From the NCBI GenBank assembly GCA_029204225.1, contig CM055113.1, positions 25,354,930 through 25,418,929 on the forward strand: 64,000 bases of DNA, given 5' to 3'. Under the pieces are notes generated by a model that saw nothing but the letters and a program-made list of their open reading frames with translations, made no database searches and was not told where the DNA came from. The DNA comes from Diphasiastrum complanatum. Taxonomy: Eukaryota; Streptophyta; Lycopodiopsida; Lycopodiales; Lycopodiaceae. Of this stretch, positions 25,741-39,620 are shown piece after piece. Both the position numbers and the translations under genes were made by a program. Position 1 is the stretch's first letter. Each line of letters begins with the position of its first letter.

Positions 25741-26649
25741 TTCGAACCATTAGGCTTTGATGATTGATTCCTTACCCTCGGTGCAAGAAGTACACCTAAA
25801 ATGTCCAAATCAACTGTATCGTGACAAAGATCACAACTGATTATATATCTTAGAAGTGACAAAATTTCCAGAATTCACACATGTGGGGAATGTCCACAAG
25901 AGTGACTGATCTTAATTAAGCTTTGTGATTGGCACTATAACCTGATTCTCGATTGATCAACAAAATCTAGTTAAGAAGAAATGGCTAATCCACAATCTAG
26001 CATGCTAATCAATAGAATATAATAGCAATGAATCAAAGAATGAAAAAATACAAGATTTCAGTGTATGAGCATTAGCCTCAACATGAGTTAGAGAGAGAGA
26101 GCTAGAGAGATAACAAGCAATATATGTTTAGATCCGAAATGGCATGAGATAGCTACAAAACTTTGGTTCTTCATCATTGATTGTGTGGAGAGCTACACAT
26201 ATTTATGGAGATTGAGGTAGCTCGAGGTAGAAGTATATCTATCCATTCCAAAATGACATCTTAAGTGACATCTAGAGTCTATGTGACATTTGTCACTTGT
26301 CATGCATGAAATTCTACCAACTTTTTACAAGTGTACTAGTTCTAACTAGAAATGTCCAAATCATCGTGCATGTGTCCATTAAACTTTGTGCATGCCTTGA
26401 ATGTCACTATGGATCACTTACAATTATTGCATGTGAGTTGCCACGAGTTTCTACAAGCATAATCATGCTAATTCTATGTCTACAAACTATATGCAAGTTG
26501 CATTTATCAAACTAGATAATACATAACCATGTAGCTCGAGTTCTATGTAGCCCAAACTTGGCATTTTGCATTAATGAGCTACATACTTGCATGGTACAAC
26601 ATTTGTAGCAAGCCAAGAGATCAGTATGGATTGTTTTTCAATTTTAACA
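25741..26649 (-). repeat. Copia-C 3' LTR (split by Copia-B)
   Basis: Ends ...TTTTAACA at 26649, directly before the polypurine tract complement CTCCTCCT (26650-26657), so this is the U3 side of the Copia-C 3' LTR. No TG terminus is found on the near side of 25741. TGTT at 19231, just outside Copia-B, would mirror the AACA end, which suggests Copia-B inserted 7 bp inside this LTR. The boundary is inference. No ORF of significance. Confidence 0.5.
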
Positions 26650-26657
26650 CTCCTCCT

Positions 26658-29545
26658 AATAATGATCTATATTGATTTGAACATGGATGTTCGTATCACT
26701 CCAAGGTTGGCTCTATTCTTGTTGAAGGAACTTTTGCTCAAAGGTTTGGTGAGCATATTTGTAATGCAAGATGATGTGTCGATGTGCTCCAATTTGATTT
26801 CACCTTCAATGAGCTTTTCTCTCACAAAGTGATGTGCAACTTCGATATGTTTGCTCCTTGCATGGAATATTGGGTTGTTGGCAAGGGCTTGAGCTAAAAC
26901 GTTGTTACACATGATCATAGGTATATTTTCTTCTATAATTATCTTTATCTCCACTAGTAACCTTTTGATCCAAAGCAGTTCCTTTGTTGTTGTAGTGAGC
27001 GCCTTGTACTCAGCTTCACATGATGAGAGTGATAGAGTATCTTGTTTTTTGGAAAGCCAAGATATCAACTTTCCTCTGTAGATATTTGATCTGCTCTATC
27101 ACTTGCAAAATCCATGTCAGAATAAGCAATAATAGAAAGATCTTCACTTTTATACAATAAACCAAAATCAAAAGTTGAAGATATATATCTAAGCACTCTC
27201 TTGGCCTTTTTCCAATGATCAACTGAAGGATTTTGCATAGCCTGGCTCAACTTATGAACACTAAAGCTTATGTCAGGTCTACTTATTGTGAGCCAAATTA
27301 AGGAGCCTATAAGACTTCTAAAAAGTGTGATGTCCTCGAAGGTCTTTCATCACCTTTGTTAGAGTCCTTTACATTTTGCTCCATAGGTGTTTCTATAATC
27401 TTACAATTCAACATATTGAACTTTTTTAACATTGAAAGAGCATACTTAGATTGACATACAAAAGCTTTTTCTTTAAGAAAGTCAATCTCTAATCCTAGAA
27501 TATAGTGAATTTTTCCAAGATCTTGCATCTTGAACTCTTTTCCAAGTGCAATCTTGGTTTCCTCAACTAACTTGATACAACTTCCTGTCAGAATGATATC
27601 ATCAACATAAATAAGAAGGATGACAATATCTTTATCAGAAAACTTGACATATAAGGAAGGATCATAGTTACTAAGATTAAATCCTAGTGACTCAAGAAAG
27701 GTGTCAAGTCGAGAATACCATGACCTTGGAGCTTGCCTTAATCCATATAAGCTTTTGAAGAGCAAGCAAACTTTTCCCTCATCATGGATGAACCCAATAA
27801 GTTGATCCATATAGATCTCTTCTTCTAGATAGCCATTTAGAAGTGCATTAGAAACATCTAGTTGAAGAATTTGCCAATTGAAAAAACAAGCAAGAGAAAT
27901 TATGATTCTAATTGACACCATCTCTGCAACTAGGGCAAAGGTCTCCTCATAATCAAGTCCATATACTTGAGCAAAGCCTTTAGCACAAAGCCTAGCCTTG
28001 TGCCATCTTGATTATACTTGACTCGAAAAACCCATTTGCAACCAATGGTATTCTTGTTGGATGGAAGATCCACAAGCTCCCATGTATTATTGGCCATCAA
28101 ATCATCATATTCTTCCTTCATGGCAAGGTACCATTCCTTTGAGTTGATAGCATCATATACATCCTTCGGCTCCTCATGAGAAATAAAATAGGCACAATTA
28201 GTGGAGTTGATTTCCACTTGCTTTCCTCTATCTTCATAGGTAAGCCTTCTAGGCTCCGATCTATCTCTTTGAGATCTCCTTGGTGAAAAAATTCGAGGTG
28301 ACTCCTCCTCAAATCTCGGCCCCATCTCTCCATGATGATCTTCAAGGGTGATGATTGGAGTATCTTTGTGAGAATCTTTGAACTCAGCCTTCTCAAGAAT
28401 GTATTTTTGATCTTCATGGAATATCACATCTCTACTCTCAATTGTAGTTGAGGTAGAGGGAACATAGATCCTGTAAGCTTTCTTGTTGGATGCATATCCA
28501 ACCATGATTCCTTTAACAGAATTAGGATCATCTCTTTTCCTTGTTTCCAAGGGCATATTAACAAAGCAAGTACAACCAAAAACTCTAAGGTGATCTACCT
28601 TAGGTTTTTTCTGAAACAAGACTTCAAAAGGTGTTTTTCCGACAAGAGCATTGTGAGGTAATCTATTGCACAAATAGTTTGCACAATTTATAGCTTCACC
28701 CCAATATTCAATAGGCAAAGAAGCTGCTACTCAAATTGCTTTAGCACATTCACATAAAGATCTGTTTTTTCTCTCAGCTACTCCATTTTGGGATGGAGAA
28801 TAGGCACAAGAAAATTCTCTCTATATTCCTTCACCTTCACAATAATTATGAAACTTGCTGGAGATATATTCACCTCCTCCATCGCATCTTAAAGCTTTAG
28901 CTTTGCAAGAAAACTGTTTTTCTACATAAGCTTTTAAGATAAGGAAGTGATAAAAAACCATAGCCTTTGAAGAAAGTAGATACAACCAAGTGTATCTAGT
29001 AAAGTCATCAATAAAGGTGACAAAACATGTTGCACCACCAATACTTTTAGAAGAGGAAAAATGTACATCTGAATGTATAAGCTCCAATGGATAAGTAGTC
29101 TTTATAAAGGACTTCTGATATGGCTTCCTGTGTGACTTTGCAATGGCACAAGTCTCACAAGGCTTGAAATCTTTAGAAAGAGATTTTGGAAGACCAATAG
29201 CCTTCTCCTTCTTAACCATAGAAGACATAGATGTAAAGTTAGGATGTCCCAACCTTCTATGCCATAGCTCCTTCTTAGATAACAAAGCAACTTCACAAAG
29301 CTTTGCATTCTCATAAGAATTCAACTTAAAAATTCCACCACATCTAGTTCCATTAGCAAGGATCTCATATTTTCTCTTGATAAAACAAGTATTGGAGTTC
29401 AACTTTACATCACAACCATTATCAAGCAACTTTTCCACACTAATTAAGTTCTTTGTAAGTTTTGGAATGAAAAGAACAATAGAAAGTGCAAGAACTTTTG
29501 AAGAGGCAAGTTTCAATGGAATGTTGCCAATTCCTTCTATAAATA
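26658..29545 (-). pseudogene. Copia-C pol, decayed and 5' truncated
   Basis: Relative of Copia-A. On the minus strand: pre-integrase and the zinc motif LWHRRLGHPN, integrase core (LIHSDVHFSS, GGGEYISSKF), a stop near 28810 and another before LPIEYWGE (about 28730), RT with CKWVFRVKYN, QLDVSNALLNG, KSLYGLRQAPRSW and YVDDIILTG, then RNase H with SSCEAEYKAL, ending MFKSI at 26667. A deletion of about 20 bp near 28003, a 1-bp loss near 27333 and a frame break near 27070 further disable it. Gag and protease are missing; homology starts at about 29545. Confidence 0.92.
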
Positions 29546-29635
29546 TGTGTGTGTTGATTAGCTGCCAGGTCTAGCATTCTATTGTAAACCCTAAACCCAG
29601 AAAATTGTATATTGAAGGAGAAAAATTGTCAAAGT

Positions 29636-29637
<2 letters not shown>

Positions 29638-29689
<52 letters not shown>
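29638..29689. repeat. (CT)n microsatellite, about 52 bp, one interruption
   Basis: CT run with a single CG interruption near 29667. Confidence 0.95.
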
Positions 29690-30843
29690 ATATAATGATT
29701 TTCAGAAATTGAGCATCTGAAGCAGCATGCTCTTGGAGCTGATCTTACTTAAAAAATGAATCCCCACCTGTAGATGTCGTAGGGATAATATTGAGTGATA
29801 TATATCTTCAATAATCATATATGCAAAGATTACTGAAATATTTGACCACTTAAGCCATGTGATGGACGTACTTGTGAACATGCATCAAAATCTCTTCTTG
29901 CTTTTTTTTATCCCCCTAGTTTTAACTAATGCACGAGAATGTTGAGGAGCACTTTTTAAATCGACTGTAGGTGGAGTTACCCTTGTTGCAAGGGCCTGTT
30001 GAGGGTATGCATGTCTTGTCGAATGAAGAAAATTGAAGCTAACCAATTATTTTGTGTTGAGATTTGTGTGTTGAATTTTCAACTTCAAGAGTAGTTCACT
30101 CTTCGGTTGATGGAACCATCATCTAGATGCCACTTGTAGATAGTACCGCTTCTTCTAGAACATTGATCTTATAAGAGCCAAGTGAGTAGCTAGTACCCGA
30201 CTAACGATTGAATATGATTATTAATAGGCCCTGGTATGGAGCGGAGTGTGTTATTCTTGTCCTGTATTTAGTACAATATTCTGGTTGTACTAAGATTATA
30301 ATGCGTAAACTGAAATGAAATTTGGGTGTACATTTCTAAGTAACTTGAAATACTGGCAACGTGGCTAGTGTTTATACATAGTCTGCAGAAATACACGGAG
30401 TTTGACAACAATGTCATCTTTTTCACATTTTTCACCTATCGGGAATTGCGAGTAAATATGCAGAGTCGCATGTTTTGCATTTTCAAAGTGCCTCAAATGT
30501 TAAGGAAATGACTATGGAAAAGTGTGGGTCAACCCTAAATCAGATTTACCACACTGTCGGGTTTTTTGCAAAATGCCGACACTGTCACCTTTTTGCGACA
30601 CCTTCACCTGTGTCACATTTAGTTCATTTTTGCAGAGTGACAATTTTGGTTTCTTTATGCAGACAGACTGTTTACGGCCAATTTTCACCACTTATCAGCA
30701 ATCAATTTATGAGAAAAAACTGGATGGATGTCAGCGGACAGTAGCCAACTGGCGATCGCATTTGACGACCTAATTTCATAGTATATATAGCTTTTCATAT
30801 TCATACATTATCAAAGAAACTTAGAAGAAGCATTTGAATAGTT

Positions 30844-30980
<137 letters not shown>

Positions 30981-31531
30981 CTGCGACTTGAACACTCTTG
31001 AGCATTCTAGCTCACGTCTTAAGTTGTTTTAGAGATTGCTATTGTGTTGCTGCTTTTCATCATTGCGTCTTTTTTAGACTTTCATTTTAGCTGCTAAGAG
31101 ATAGCATAGAGTACGTGGCTTTGATCGGCAATTTATTGTACTCATTTACTTCTGTTTCATTTTCATACTAAATCAATACTATCTTTTATTGCGTTCAGCT
31201 TCGTCTCAGAATGTATGCGTTTCTATAGTTCTTTCCGACTAATTATTTGTCTAGTGATTCGCAACAAATTATTTGTTTGATAATTCAATGCATTATTGTT
31301 TGGTTTATTGTATTGATGATTTCAAGGTTAGTTACTATAAGATCAAACATGATTTATATCACTATTGTTTTATCTGAAATTGATAGGCGTAGTCATGCAT
31401 AGAGAAAGAGAAAGATAGTTAATTCCGCTGCACATGAAAAGATTTCTTTCTAGACATTCGAATTATTTTCATTAGAGTTCGTTTCTTTTCGAGTTCGACC
31501 TATCTTTCACACACCTATCGTTCACGCAATT

Positions 31532-34515
31532 ATGACATTGCATTCAAGCTTGCCCTCTATATATGAGAACTGGGTGATGATCATATCGACACACTCAGAT
31601 TTAACTCTTACTAGAGTTATCACTATGTTGCTGCAAGAAGACAATAGAAGAAGTCAAGACACTTTGTCTACTTCCTCCTCTCAAGGTCTATATGTCAACA
31701 AAGGCTCTAAGCGATAGAAGCAGAAAAGCTCCAAGAAGGCTGCAATGAATCAAAAATAGACTCAAAGTCAAGAACAATCATCAAATCCACAGTCGAAGAA
31801 GAAGATGTTTTGTAGGTATTGCAAGCGCAATAACCATGAAATCAAGGATTGTCGAATTTTCCAAGCGAAGAATGCAACCAAGCAACTTGTTCAACAAGGA
31901 AACACAGTTTCATCATCTCCCCAGGTTGAAGTGGACGAAGGCGCATTCATGGTCAAAGATCAAAGCGCAATTTTGGATGATTCATGGTTTCTAAGTTCTA
32001 GAGCAACTCAACACATGACCAATCATCATGAGATTTTCAACTCCTACATGCCTTACGGCACGAAGAAATTTGTTCATCTTGGTGACAATAGTACTCACAC
32101 TACTGAAGGTGAAGGTACTGTAAGATTATGATACTAGCATAATCAATTCAAATTACTATCAAAGGTCTTATATGTTTCAAAACTCTCTACAAATATGTTA
32201 TTAGTAAGTAGAATTACAGATTTAGGTCATAAGGTAGAATTCGAATCTGATCAATGCAAAATTATTGATAGGAGTAATAAGATCCTTGCACTCGGCAAGA
32301 GGCATGATTACTTATATAGATTGACACATTTTATTTTGAGTCTAGTCAAGTCTTGAAAACCTCTGTTCTAGTCAATAAAGCATTACTATGGCATCATCGC
32401 TTAGGACACTTGAATTATGCATATGTTTTGAACATGTCCATACAATTCGTGGTTCTTGATGCCGACTATCCTTCTGGTAAGGTCGATCTCCCTGTCTATC
32501 ATACTTGCATCTTTGGAAGGTAGGCTAAGATTTATTTTAGATCAAACCACAGGCATGCAACAAAAGATCTGTTAGATGTTGTCCATATAGATATATGTGG
32601 ACCTATGCAAACTCCTTCATTTCTAGATGCAAAGTATTTCATTACCTTTATTGATGAATTCTTCAAAAGAACAACTATTTATTTCATTAAACAGAAATGA
32701 GAGGCTTTCATCAAATTCAGACAATTCAAAGAGCATGCTAAGAATCAAACTGGAAAATGAATCAAAGCAGTAAGTTCAGATAACAGGGGAGAATACATCT
32801 CCACCGAACTCAAGGAGTATTGCCTAAGACATTGAGCAACAATACATTACCTCCTATTCGCCTCAATCAAATGGTCTTGCTGAGAGAAAGAACAGAACCT
32901 TAGTTGAATCAGCAAAGTGCATGTTATCACATGCGACACTTTCGAAGTCCTTATGAGCTAGATTGTTTCAACAACAACCTATATTCAAAACAGATGTCCT
33001 ACTAAAGGTCTCTCAGACAAAACACCATTCGAAGTTTGGACAGGTTCCATACCTTTTTTATCAAACTTACGAGTTTTTGGATGTACTGCTTTTGTGCAGA
33101 TTCCTCGTGATCTCAGAAAGAAGCTCAACTTCCAGAGTATCAAATGTGTTTTCATCAACTGCACTACTTCAGATCAAGCCTACATCTTGTTTGATCCCAT
33201 CGAGTTGAAGATCAGTTTCAAGACCTCAAAGGAAAAGGAAGTCTCCATGTAGCCGACCTATCAGATTCTCTTGACACATTGAACTTTCCAGTTCCTCAGT
33301 CAACTACTCTCATTGAAGGTCCAAGCTCTTCTTCTTTTGAGGAACAATAAATCAACGGTGAATTAGAAGTTGATGATGTTACAGATCAGCACCTACAGTA
33401 TGATGAAAATGTTCAACTTCCTCTATTACCCAGAAGATCATCAAGGAGTAGCAGATCACATGTGAGGTATATCAATGAGTCTGCAGCCCATCTTGTTTAG
33501 GAACCGATGTCTGTCCAAGAGGCACTCAGTCAGTCCGATTCAGATCTTTGGAAAGAAGCTATGGATGAAGAGCATTCATCTCTTATCAAGAACCAGACAT
33601 GGACAGTTGTCAAATTACCTGCTAGCAAAAACGTAGTTGATTACAAATGGATTTTCAAAGTCCAGTACAATGCAGATGGAAGCATCAACAGTAGAAAGAC
33701 ACGACTTGTTGTCACAGGATTTTCTCAGGTATACAATGTCGATTACACTCAGACCTTCAGTGCAATAGTCAAGCATTCTTCTATCTGACTTTTGCTATCA
33801 TTTGCCGCTACAACAGATTTGGAAATACATCAAATGGATGTACAGACAACATATCTTAATGGAGTTATCGAAGAAGACATTTACATGGTGCAATCATGTG
33901 TGTAAATTCCATAAGGCACTTTATGGCTTGAAGCAATCTGCTCGAGCATGATTTCAAAGGATCAATACTTTTCTTATTGATCACGTCTACACATCTACCT
34001 CTTCAGATTCAAATGTTTACTTCAAAGCAGTGAAATAGTCTTTTACCGTTATCACTTTATACGTGGATAATACATTGCCTTTCAACAATAGTACCGATCT
34101 GATAAAGGAGGAGAGGATGATGCTATCTTTCGAATTTGACATGACCGATCTGGACAAAGCTCATTTTTTCCTTGGTATACAAATCCACAGAGACAAAAAA
34201 TAGAAGGTGGTCTACATTACACAAAAGAGGTACATCTACAACATGTTAGTCAGATATAATCTGATTAATTGCAAGTTAGCTCCCTCACCAATGGAACCAG
34301 GTCTCAAATTTTCAAAGGACCAGTGTCCCCAAACAATTCATGAGAAGCAGCAGATGTGTGAGTATTCTTACCATTCTATTATAGGATCTCTTATGTATGC
34401 CATGATCTGTACCATGACAGACATAGCTTTTGCAGTCAGCTCTCTCAGTCAATTTATGACTAATCTTGGTGTAACACATTGGAAGGCTCTTATCAGAGTC
34501 ATGAGATATCTTTGA
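31532..34515 (+). pseudogene. Copia-D gag-pol relic, heavily decayed
   Basis: A separate copia lineage. Gag tail, then the CCHC knuckle CRYCKRNNHEIKDC (31805-31850). The protease site reads LSSRATQHM, so the catalytic DSG is lost. The integrase zinc region has LWHHRLGHLNYA (about 32390). The integrase core shows SDNRGEY and NGLAERKNR with stops nearby. RT has DLWKEAMDEEHSSL (33540), YKWIFKVQYN, an altered YVDN in place of YVDD (34060) and the start of RNase H. It breaks off near 34515. Many stops and frame changes mean it is old. No LTRs, primer site or polypurine tract seen. Confidence 0.9.
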
Positions 34516-34969
34516 GCCATATATATAAACAACTTCTCTTGTTTTTGAGAGGACTCTTGTGCTATTTTTTATGCAAGCACTAGCATTTATCAAAATCGCT
34601 CTCACCTTTTGTGCTATATATTCTAATTCATAATGTGCATGTATATGTATTCTATTACAAAAAAATATTTACATTTGGACATGTGCAACTTCAATTTTCC
34701 TCTGCAAAGAAAGCATCGCCTCTGCAAATGCCATCTTTCTCGTCGTCATCCCCCCGATGCTGCCACCAATCCCCACAGCCATCACTATCGTCCCCTCCTC
34801 CTATGCAAGTTCTTGATCAAGCTGCTCCTCTTGCTCTTGATCAACATGCACATGCAATCATAGGTACTTTGTGAAATTTGAATGCAATGCAATCCTCTTT
34901 AAACTACACAAGTAATTTGTGAAAGTTTAATGCAATGTAATCCTATTTTAACTAAAGAGTAGTTTCAAC
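34516..34969. other. Intergenic, no gene seen
   Basis: Separates the Copia-D truncation from the tandem repeat. A His/Pro/Ser-rich ORF of 87 codons lacks recognisable features. Confidence 0.4.
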
Positions 34970-35281
34970 TAAAACCATACGGTTTGGGAGTTTTGATTAG
35001 CACTCTACTATGTTCTTTCTTGTTTTTATCCTCGTGTGTGTTATGGTTTTAGGGTTTAGAGTGTGCATGTGCATGTGTGATGCCAATCATTTATGTTTCA
35101 TGATTACCAGTTCATGCTACCCTAATTCGCAGAACCTTGATTTATGTTTCATGCTTACTAGTTTGTGCTACTTTGATTTGTAGGATCTTAACCTAGTCCT
35201 GTTATTTAAATTTACAAGATCATAGTTTATGGGTTGTGTATTGGTTAGGTTTTCATGCTTAGAAATAGAGAATGAGAGATT

Positions 35282-35325
<44 letters not shown>

Positions 35326-35790
35326 ATGAAGGGGTTAAAGATAAGCAAGACTTCCAATTATAGGAAGGTGTGTAGCCCTTGTTTTCTTCCGATATAGGTG
35401 TGTTTCAATGTTTTTTGTTGGAAGATAACTTCCATAAGAAAGCTCAAATGCCATAGGGAGGGAGCATGAGGTGACATTCTGGAATAGAATATAACCATGT
35501 GGTTGGGGAGTTTTGATTAGCACTCTACTATGTTGTTTTTTTATATCCTCGTGTGTGTTATGGTTTTAGGGTTTAGAGTGTGCATGTGCATGTGTGATGC
35601 CATTTGTTTATGTTTCATGATTACCAGTTCATGCTACCCTAATTCGCAGAATCTTGATTTATGTTTCATGCTTACTAGTTTGTGCTAGTCTGATTGGTAG
35701 GATCTTAACCTAGTCCTATTAATTTAATTTACAAGATTATAGTGTATGTGTTGTGTGTTTGTTATGTTTTCATGCGGAGCGAGAGATCTG

Positions 35791-35845
<55 letters not shown>

Positions 35846-36216
35846 AAAGGTAACGAACACTCCCAATTCTAGGAGGGAGCATGTGCTGACATTCTAGAAT
35901 AGGATATAACTGTACGGTTCGGGAGTTTTGAGTAGCACTCTACTATGTTTTTTCTTTTATTTATCCTCGTGTGTGTTATGATTTTAGGGTTAAGAGTGTG
36001 CGTGTGAGTGTGTGATGCCATTCATTTATGTTTCAAGATTACCAGTTCATGCTACCCTAATTCGCAGAATCTTGATTTATGTTTCATGCTTACTAGTTTG
36101 TGCTACTCTAATTTGTAGGATCTTAACCTAGTCCTGTTATTTTAATTTACAAGATCATAGTTTATGTGTTGTGTATTGGTTAGGTTTTCATGCTTAGAAA
36201 TAGAGAGCGAGAGATT

Positions 36217-36272
<56 letters not shown>

Positions 36273-36640
36273 ATGAAAGAGTTAAATGTAACAAACACTC
36301 CCAATTCTAGGAAGGTGTGTAGCCCTTGTTTTCTTCCGATAAAGACGCGGCTGAGATGTTTCTTGTTGGACGATAAGTTCCACGAGAAAGCCCAAATGCC
36401 GTAGGGAGAGAGCATGTGGTGACATTCTGAAATACGATATAACCGTATGGTTCGGGAGTTTTGATTAGCACTCTACTATGTTCTTTTTTTTTTTTATCCT
36501 CATGTGTGTTATGGTTTTAGGGTTTAGAGTGTGCGTGTGCGTGTGTGATGCCATTCGTTTATGTTTCATGATTACCAATTCATGCTACCCTGATTCGCAG
36601 AGTCTTGATTTATGTTTCATGCTTACTAGTTTGTGCTAGA
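34970..36640. repeat. Tandem repeat of about 0.42-0.52-kb units with internal (GA)n
   Basis: Three-plus head-to-tail units starting near 34985, 35505, 35924 and 36446. Each shares GAGTTTTGATTAGCACTCTAC, TTTTAGGGTTTAGAGTGTG, ATTCGCAGAA..TTGATTTATG and a (GA)n block (35284-35322, 35793-35843, 36219-36270). Unit 2-3 is shorter because it lacks the part after the GA run. No coding capacity. Confidence 0.9.
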
Positions 36641-37081
36641 GTCTGAAGGGTTATTGAAGAGGGCCATGAAGAAGTGTGCATTTTGGCCTTCAACTTCATT
36701 AAAAATTTTCATATTGAAATTGGAGTTGGGTCCCTTCACAAGTGAAGAGTGAAGTTTCTTCAAGGTAAAGAAGCAGTTCAAAAACTAGAAAAGTCCCTAT
36801 TTTTGGGTCCTTTGCCCGTTTTGACCCAAACGAAAGTCTATAACCCCCAAACGAAGGGCACCCGGACTGTACCTGCAAGTATGGTATAGCAAAACAGAGT
36901 GATTGCATCGGAGAAAGTGTTCGTAGTGCACCCTAAGTGATTTCACCATCTCATTGGGTGGAAAAGCGGCGAGTGGCCTGGTAAGGGAAAAAATGCAGGT
37001 CATTATTTTCAACTTCTAACATCATTGTTGGCCTCGACATATTGTTTTTAGCCTACGACAGAAGTTTCAAGCAGTTTTGCG
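36641..37081. other. Leader-like region before Copia-E Gag
   Basis: No gene. It may hold the remaining 5' untranslated part of Copia-E, but I found no LTR terminus or tRNA-Met primer site. Confidence 0.4.
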
Positions 37082-39610
37082 ATGACAAATATGGGAGAAT
37101 CCATTTTGAGTGAAAGTAGCAAATTGGACGGGATTTCTAACTATGCAATGTGGAAATTCAAAATGAAAAACGTATTGATGGAGAAAGACATGTGGGAATT
37201 CATCACAAGTGATGAAGGAAGGCCGCCAAATGAAGCGGATATCAAAGTGTTCGATAAAAAGATGAGAAAAGCTTTGACCTTCATTAACTTGTTAGTGAGG
37301 GATCACATCATTATCCACATTTGTGATGTTGTTACACCCAAACAGACATGGGATGTGCTAAAGGAGCAGTTCTAGACATCAAATCCGTCAAGAATCATGT
37401 TTCTGAAGTCAAAGTTGAATAGTGCTCGCATGGAACAAGGGGAGCACATTCAGACGTACATGACCAGAATCAAGACAATGAGAGATGAACTGCATTCTAT
37501 TGGTGAGCGCATACGTGATGTGGAGCTGGTGCACAATGCATTGTGCGGCATTGTTGAATCCTATCAGATGTTTGTGAGCATAATAGTATCAAGAGAAAAG
37601 ATTGCCAACCTTTGACGAGCTCACAGGAATCTTAATGCAGGAAGAACAACAATGAGAAATGGTGAAAGCTAGACGTCAAAATATTGACGATCAAGCACTT
37701 GCGACACGCCAAAAACAAGGCAAGGGCAAGAAGAAGTCTAAACAACAATTTGCCAAGTCTTAGGAGGACGAGGGATCTTCAAGTAAGACCAAAAACGAAA
37801 GGCAAGTGCTTCCATTGTGGTAAAAAGGGCCATTGGAAGAGTGAATGTCGCAAATTCCTGGTGGAACAAGGCAAGGGAAAACCAAAACAAACAGGTAACC
37901 TAGTCGATGAGGGTGAGATTGAAGACTCTAGCATATTCATATCTGCATTGTCATCTAATCAAGATGATCAAGCATGGTATATTGACTCGGGAGCCACAAG
38001 ACACATGACAGGTAACAAAAATTGGTTCAGTAGCTTGAAAGTGTTGGATAATGGAACATATGTTTCAGAAGCAAATGGTGAGGTGTGCAAGATCAAGGGG
38101 ATAGGCACCGTTTCAATCCAACTACCTGATGGCAAAAGCAGGGTGATCAGGGAGGTACTTTATGTACCAGGTTTGAAAAAAAATCTACTTTATGTTGGAG
38201 TCGTTACTGATCAAAAGTTGAAAGTAGAACTCGCCCATGATCGTTGCTTTGTGAAGGATGTGAACCAAAAGTTCAAAGTTATTGCGGATGGAGTAAGAGA
38301 GCCCAATACAAAATTGTACAGGTTGAATGCTACAAGTAAGGAGCAACATGGACTTGTATCATCCATTCCATTGCAAACTGAGTTGTGGCATAAGAGGCTT
38401 GGTCACTTGAACTTGGGAAGCCTCAGTTTGATGAGAAAATTGGAGATGGTAACAGGATTGCCTACTATAGAAGATCACTTGAAATCGATGTGTGAATCTT
38501 GTGTATATGGGAAGCAGCATCGAGAGAAGTTCAATAAAGGGGGTGTTGCAAGAGCAAAGAACATCCTGGATTTAATCCACACAAATTTATGCGGGCCTAT
38601 GAGGACCATGTCCTTAGGTAAAGCCTTCTATTTCATGACCGTTATTGATAATATGTCACGTAAGACATGGATCTACTTCTTGAAGAAGAAATAAGATGCA
38701 TTTAATAACTTTAAGAGCTTCAAAGCATTGGTCGAAAATCAGACAAGTAGGAAGATCAAAGTCCTAAGATCAAATAGTGGAGGTGAGTACAAGTCCAATG
38801 ACTTCAATGATCTTTGTGATCAATGTGGGATTAAAAGACAATTTATGCAAGCTCATACTCCTGCTCTCAATGGTGTAGCTGAACGCAAGAATCGTACGAT
38901 TGTAGAAAGTGCCAGATCTATGCTATCTGAGATGAAACTACCAAAAGATTTTTGGTCAGAAGCATGTAGCACGGCAGTCTATCTTCAGAATAGAAGTCCT
39001 ACCATTGCCATACCAAAGATAACACCTGAGGAAGCATTCACAAAGAAGAAGCCAAAGGTGAACCATTGTGAATCTTTGGATGTAAGGCCTTTGTACACAT
39101 TCCTAAGGAAGAAAGACGTAAACTTGATATAAAAACTATCAAATGCATATTCCTAGGATATGATGATCGTGTGAAGGGCTATAGATGTTTTGATTCAGTG
39201 GAAACACAATCCATATAAGCCGTGATGTTATCTTTGATGAATCCAAAGATGTATGAAGACGAGGATTTTAGGAAGATAGACACATCTAGTGGGAAAGATG
39301 GTACGGTGAAGATATCACCTGATGATGATCCATTCATTGACCTTCCGAGTGATGAACATGAGGATATGTCTCAAGATACTACTACTCAACCTCAAGAGAC
39401 AGGTTGGAGAGGTAGGGACAAACCTTTTGGTGCAAGAAGGATTGAAGTTGCAGTGATAAACACAAGGAGAAGGATGTACCGTGGAATACATTTTCACCAG
39501 GAAGCTGATCACCTGACAGGAAGCTCCCTAAGTGGTTTGAGAGATTGTTGGAGAGCTACGACATCAATGACTTTCCTGGATCATCTAGCCAGGGAGAGCT
39601 ACAAAGATCA
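37082..39610 (+). pseudogene. Copia-E gag-pol, 3' truncated
   Basis: Starts with a normal copia Gag Met (YAMWKFKMKNVL block). A TAG at about 37374 and a TGA at about 37613 interrupt Gag. Then CCHC CFHCGKKGHWKSEC (about 37810), protease WYIDSGATRHM (catalytic Asp present), pre-integrase, zinc motif LWHKRLGHLN...CESC, and an integrase core broken by a TAA at 38692, continuing with LRSNSGGEYKS (second Asp is Asn) and NGVAERKNR. The linker before RT follows, then the sequence ends abruptly at about 39610-39620 against a GGCGCC-family LTR. RT and RNase H are missing. Distinct lineage from Copia-A to -D. Confidence 0.92.
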
Positions 39611-39620
39611 ACAAGAGAAT

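Noticed and set aside
34970..36640. CRISPR-like or telomeric array
   Set aside because: Units are too long and similar throughout, with no spacer logic. Telomere-like motif occurs once per unit, not in tandem.
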